In this document: in pieces, positions 38,620-41,475 of the stretch | Layout of the letters: the number at the start of each line of letters is the position of its first letter | Numbering within the stretch: position 1 is the first letter of the stretch | IMG/VR virus record: IMGVR_UViG_3300044701_000437 | Location: 1 to 41,475 of that record | Length of the DNA: 41,475 nucleotides | Direction: 5' to 3' (one strand) | From: a virus | Translations under genes and position numbers: made by a program | The notes under the pieces: generated by a model | The model's database searches: none | What the model was told of the DNA's origin: nothing | Seen by the model: the letters and a program-made list of their open reading frames with translations, nothing else

Positions 38620-39358
38620 TCCTGATGCTATTGCAGATGCAGAGGCACGTGATGCTGAAACTCTTGCAATTGGACAGGAACTAGAAGACCAACAGAATGC
38701 CCTTCTGGCTGGTAAGTTCACAGATGCTGAAGAGCTGGAGAAGGCCTACATTGAACTCCAGAAGAAATTTAGCTCTCGCCAGAGTGATGACGCTGATGAG
38801 CCTGAAGCTGAGGCAGAAGAGGCTCCTGATGAAGAAGAGGCTGAACTTCCCGACGAACTGCAAGGGCTTTATTCTGAATTCACTGAATATGGTCAACTGA
38901 CTCAAGAGACTGCAGAACGTCTTGGTGAGGAGTCTACTCAGATCATCGAGGAACTCTTTAATCAGCTTCAACAGGATCAGCCTAATACTGAGCTTTCTAA
39001 CGAGGAAGTGGAATCTCTTCAAAGTATTGTTGGTGGTCCCTCTGAATACAACCAACTGGTTACGTGGGCTGCTGAGAACCTTTCTGAAGCTGAGCAAAAT
39101 GCCTATGACAACGTGATGAACTCAGGTCAACCTGAAGCCATCTACTTTGCCATTCAGGCACTTAAGAGTAAATACGACAATAACGTTGGAGTCGACGGTG
39201 ATCTGATTCAAGGTCGAGCACCTTCTAACAGTCGTGATGTATTCCGTAGCCAGGCTGAACTGGTCAGGGCTATGGAAGATCCTCGTTATGATAATGACCC
39301 TGCCTATCGTAACGATGTATTGAATAAGCTGGAACGATCTAACGACCTTAACTGGTAG
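38591..39358 (+). CDS. Capsid scaffolding protein (gp9-like)
   Basis: A 255-residue acidic protein with the scaffold features: strongly acidic helical N-terminal half (about residues 10-95 with a Glu/Ala/Asp run) and a conserved C-terminal coat-binding part (VFRSQAELVRAMEDPRY, then DPAYRNDVLNKLERS), as in T7 gp9. In T7 the major capsid gene comes next; here an accessory cassette intervenes. The coiled, acidic composition is typical. Confidence 0.93.
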   Translation: MNLTYDPSNDPDAIADAEARDAETLAIGQELEDQQNALLAGKFTDAEELEKAYIELQKKFSSRQSDDADEPEAEAEEAPDEEEAELPDELQGLYSEFTEYGQLTQETAERLGEESTQIIEELFNQLQQDQPNTELSNEEVESLQSIVGGPSEYNQLVTWAAENLSEAEQNAYDNVMNSGQPEAIYFAIQALKSKYDNNVGVDGDLIQGRAPSNSRDVFRSQAELVRAMEDPRYDNDPAYRNDVLNKLERSNDLNW

Positions 39359-39411
39359 TTTCAGCGTGTGATGGACGAGTAAGCAATATAAATGTTCTTC
39401 GCTTTTACCTC

Positions 39412-39714
39412 ATGTCTTTTCTTTCTACGTTGACCCTTATTGCTCAAGTTGCCTCTTGGTATGGTGTTCCGTATCACGGTAGGCAGACTGCTTCTGGTGA
39501 AATCTACAACATGTATGCCTATACAGCAGCCCATCGATGGTATCCATTTGGTACTAAGTTGAAGGTTTGCCATAGGTCTTGTGTTGTCGTTCGTGTTAAT
39601 GACCGTGGTCCCTTTGTCAATGGCAGAGAGATCGATTTAAGTCAAGCAGCAGCAGAAGCCATTGGGCTTAAGAGTCAAGGTATTGGAGAAGTGACCATCA
39701 CACCTATTAACTAA
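39412..39714 (+). CDS. RlpA-like double-psi beta-barrel protein
   Basis: A 100-residue protein with a clear RlpA-type double-psi barrel: ASWYGVPYHGRQTASGE, then AAHRWYPFGTKLKV, VVVRVNDRGPF with the catalytic-type Asp, and GREIDLSQAAAEAIGL. RlpA proteins are lytic transglycosylases that act on peptide-free glycan, and this barrel is also found in expansins. The N-terminus (MSFLSTLTLIAQV) is hydrophobic but short for a signal peptide, so it may be a virion protein or an exported enzyme. It is not part of the T7 gene set and lies between scaffold and (expected) capsid genes. Confidence 0.85.
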   Translation: MSFLSTLTLIAQVASWYGVPYHGRQTASGEIYNMYAYTAAHRWYPFGTKLKVCHRSCVVVRVNDRGPFVNGREIDLSQAAAEAIGLKSQGIGEVTITPIN

Positions 39715-39716
39715 TC

Positions 39717-39938
39717 ATGCCTGCTACAACCTATACCATTCCTCATAGTCGATATTCGGCTGAGTCTATTGTCACGGGTCTTTCGATCCCTGAACATGAT
39801 TACATTTCCCTGAGCTACACGGGATCCAACCTTACGGGTGTCGTCTACAAACTCGGTGGTGCCTCCGGTCAAACGGTAGCAACTTTGGCTCTTACGTATG
39901 ACGGTGGCGACAATCTTCTTACCATTACCAAGAGCTAA
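39717..39938 (+). CDS. Small beta-rich protein, 73 residues
   Basis: A 73-residue Ser/Thr/Gly/Tyr-rich protein with alternating strands (DYISLSYTGSNLTGVVYKLG, then VATLALTYDGG) ending in LLTITKS. Such small proteins accompany phage fibre and decoration genes and may be a fibre adaptor or capsid decoration. The start is 2 bases after the RlpA-like stop and the stop is 2 bases before the next ATG. No family recognised. Confidence 0.6.
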   Translation: MPATTYTIPHSRYSAESIVTGLSIPEHDYISLSYTGSNLTGVVYKLGGASGQTVATLALTYDGGDNLLTITKS

Positions 39939-39940
39939 AG

Positions 39941-40996
39941 ATGGGATATAAATTTAACCCCTTTACAGGGAACCTTGATCTTGAAGGGGCTGGTGGTGGA
40001 GGTGGTACTGGAGACATCACTGCTGTTGTTGCTGGTACTGGTCTCTCTGGTGGTGGTACAAGTGGTGGCGTCACACTGAACATTGCTAATACTGCTGTCA
40101 CGGCAGGTAGCTACACCTACGGCTCATTCACCGTTGACGCCCAAGGCCGGATTACCAGCGCCAGCAATGGCACTGCTCCTGTCACTAGTGTTTCAGCTAC
40201 AGGACCAATTAGCAGCAGCGGCGGCACCACGCCAACGATCAGCACCAGCATGGCGACCAACCGCCTGCTGGGACGCTCCACGGCGGGGGCAGGTGTTGCC
40301 GAGGAGATCAGCATTGGCAGTGGCCTGAGCCTCAGCGGTGGCACGTTGTCCAGCACGGGCGGTGGCGGCACCCCCGGCGGCAGCGACACCCAGATTCAGT
40401 TCAACGATGCGGGGGCGTTTGGCGGCGACGTTGACCTGACCTACAACAAGACGACCAACAAGCTCACGACAAAGGGTGACGTTGAGATCAATGATGGTGG
40501 CAGTTTCACCAGCACAATTCAATGTGTCAGTCCAACTGCCAACCGGACTATTTCGTTTCCTGATAGCACAGGTACGGTTGCACTCGTAGCTGGTAGCTCT
40601 GGGCAAGTAATCTTCAACAATGCTGGCGCATATGGTGGAGGTAATCTTGGCTATAACACAACCACAGGTGCATTTGGCTACCTGAATGGTACGGGTACTG
40701 TCACGCAGGCAACCAACAAAGCCACTGGCGTAACGCTTAATAGCCCTAGTGGTCAGATCACCTTGAATGGTGCTGCCCTTGCTGCTGATACTACTGTTAG
40801 TTTTACGTTGACTAATAGTTCAATTACAGCAAACGATGTCCTGATCCTTAATCATCTTAGCGGTGGCACGGCTGGATCCTATTTGCTCAATGCCCAATCT
40901 GCCGCTGGATCAGCCAGCATTAATGTCCGCAACATTACAGCGGGTTCCCTTAGTGAAGCTATTGTCATTGGCTTTGCTGTCATCAAAACACCGTAA
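39941..40996 (+). CDS. Fibre-like structural protein
   Basis: A 351-residue Gly/Ser/Thr/Ala-rich protein. The N-terminus MGYKFNPFTGNLDL is a motif seen at the start of many phage structural proteins. Repeated GTGLSGGG, SVSATGPISSSG and DTQIQFNDAGAFGG blocks, then a second QVIFNNAGAYGGG, indicate repeated fibre domains, and SFPDSTGTVALV is a frequent fibre motif. Bases about 40190-40450 are much more GC-rich with C/G third positions than the rest, suggesting a mosaic gene. It probably makes an accessory fibre or spike, possibly host-binding. Confidence 0.78.
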   Translation: MGYKFNPFTGNLDLEGAGGGGGTGDITAVVAGTGLSGGGTSGGVTLNIANTAVTAGSYTYGSFTVDAQGRITSASNGTAPVTSVSATGPISSSGGTTPTISTSMATNRLLGRSTAGAGVAEEISIGSGLSLSGGTLSSTGGGGTPGGSDTQIQFNDAGAFGGDVDLTYNKTTNKLTTKGDVEINDGGSFTSTIQCVSPTANRTISFPDSTGTVALVAGSSGQVIFNNAGAYGGGNLGYNTTTGAFGYLNGTGTVTQATNKATGVTLNSPSGQITLNGAALAADTTVSFTLTNSSITANDVLILNHLSGGTAGSYLLNAQSAAGSASINVRNITAGSLSEAIVIGFAVIKTP

Positions 40997-41001
40997 CAGT
41001 C

Positions 41002-41268
41002 ATGGCACAATTTACAATTGAAATCCCCGATCAACTGCTGCCTGCTCTGGTAGTTGAGTTTGGTTTGGTGCAAGGCAGCACTAGTGCAACTACGCCTGAA
41101 GAATATTTTGAGGCAAGCATTGTAGAAACTGTTCGTCAACGGGCTGAGATCTACAAGGTTGGCCCCTACTACACCGGCCCTATTCCGCCCAAATTCAATG
41201 CCGATGGCACCCCTTATGTGCCCCCTGCGCCTGAACCTCCTGTAGTGGAGTCAGGAGTGGGGGAGTGA
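41002..41268 (+). CDS. Small hypothetical protein, 88 residues
   Basis: An 88-residue protein with an N-terminal strand/helix (MAQFTIEIPDQLLPALVVEF), a helix with EEYFEASIVETVRQRA and a Pro-rich C-terminal tail (about residues 60-84). Similar small proteins next to fibre genes in phages may act in assembly. Its stop overlaps the next start as TGATG. No family recognised. Confidence 0.6.
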   Translation: MAQFTIEIPDQLLPALVVEFGLVQGSTSATTPEEYFEASIVETVRQRAEIYKVGPYYTGPIPPKFNADGTPYVPPAPEPPVVESGVGE

Positions 41269-41402
41269 TGGCGGGTTCGACGACATTGGTTCGAGCCCGC
41301 AACGCCGACGGCACCTACATAGCTGACGATCCCTCGACGCCTGACGTGGATGAGGCGTGGGTCGCCGTAGACAACGACACTACGACGGGAGGTGAGGTAT
41401 GA
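41268..41402 (+). CDS. Small hypothetical protein, 44 residues
   Basis: A 44-residue acidic peptide from ATG 41268 to TGA 41400-41402, coupled to genes on both sides (TGATG before, ATGA after). Sequence is Asp/Thr-rich (ADDPSTPDVDEAWVAVDND). Codon use is GC-rich like the following partial gene, unlike the late core genes. No family recognised. Confidence 0.5.
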   Translation: MAGSTTLVRARNADGTYIADDPSTPDVDEAWVAVDNDTTTGGEV

Positions 41403-41475
41403 CGCTGATTGTGCGGCCTGGTTTCCAGTTCGACACTGACGCTTCGATGTACATCGAGGCCGTGGAGGTCGCTGA
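41399..41475 (+). CDS. Truncated open frame at the window end
   Basis: Starts at ATG 41399, overlapping the previous stop as ATGA, and runs off the end after 25 full codons (MTLIVRPGFQFDTDASMYIE and a few more). Too little is present to identify. It continues the accessory cassette rather than starting the capsid gene, because the sequence has no resemblance to a T7-like capsid N-terminus. Confidence 0.5.
   Translation, partial: MTLIVRPGFQFDTDASMYIEAVEVA

Noticed and set aside
1-41475. Photosynthesis genes (psbA, psbD, hli) or talC, common in marine cyanophages
   Set aside because: No product in any frame shows their motifs. They could lie outside the window near the capsid gene.
1-41475. 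A Syn5/T7-type consensus promoter for the phage RNA polymerase
   Set aside because: I looked for a repeated promoter-like sequence before middle and late genes and found none that I could support by eye; a motif search would be needed.

Overview
The window is most of a T7-like (autographivirus/podovirus) cyanophage genome, opened at an arbitrary point and probably circularly permuted in assembly. Every recognisable gene is on the + strand. It begins in the last third of tail tubular protein A and ends just before the expected major capsid gene; those two genes are the only core T7 late genes missing, so the complete genome should be only a few kb longer. A tyrosine integrase beside a tRNA-Leu fragment, ThyX, a compact ribonucleotide reductase pair and a MazG-like protein match the cyanopodovirus gene set (P-SSP7, P60, Syn5). 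No psbA, hli or talC is present. An NblA-like phycobilisome-degradation protein is present, which is more typical of freshwater cyanophages; I infer a Synechococcus/Cyanobium-type host.

Layout. 1-11446: tail tubes, internal core proteins and tail fibre. 11469-17016: lysis and packaging (membrane protein, a C39-like/glucosaminidase endolysin, a spanin-like protein, small terminase, HNH nuclease, a disordered Arg/Ser/Pro-rich protein, large terminase). 17017-18117: long non-coding region with strong strand asymmetry and short AAGACT repeats; with 18745-19318 it is the likely site of the physical genome ends. 18118-18744: thyX. 18745-19318: control region with two matching 17-bp dyads 43 bp apart, followed by a sigma70-type promoter. 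19319-23593: about 16 small early genes, including an ArdA antirestriction protein, with recurring leader sequences. 23526-25173: lysogeny-like module (MarR-type regulator, integrase, unknown 102-aa protein, tRNA-Leu half site, terminator). 25266-33163: RNA polymerase, SSB, endonuclease I, primase-helicase, DNA polymerase split into two ORFs, and exonuclease. 33108-36106: nucleotide and host metabolism (NblA, DUF3310, MazG, NrdA, NrdB). 36099-39358: gp7.3-like protein, portal, scaffold. 39412-41475: an inserted accessory structural cassette (RlpA-like barrel protein, fibre-like protein, small proteins) where the capsid gene would normally follow.

How it works together. The host RNA polymerase would read the early block from the promoter near 19171, under control of whatever binds the paired dyads. 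ArdA would blunt type I restriction. The phage RNA polymerase then drives replication and late genes. ThyX, NrdA/NrdB, MazG and endonuclease I feed dNTP supply, and NblA could release amino acids from phycobilisomes. The integrase and tRNA-Leu half site suggest a capacity to integrate, although the polymerase O-helix residue is the tyrosine usually seen in virulent phages.

The observations I rate highest are the nblA core lying exactly between two neighbouring genes with both ends overprinted, the paired dyad operators, the tandem 18-bp leader repeats, the asymmetric non-coding region, and the split DNA polymerase.
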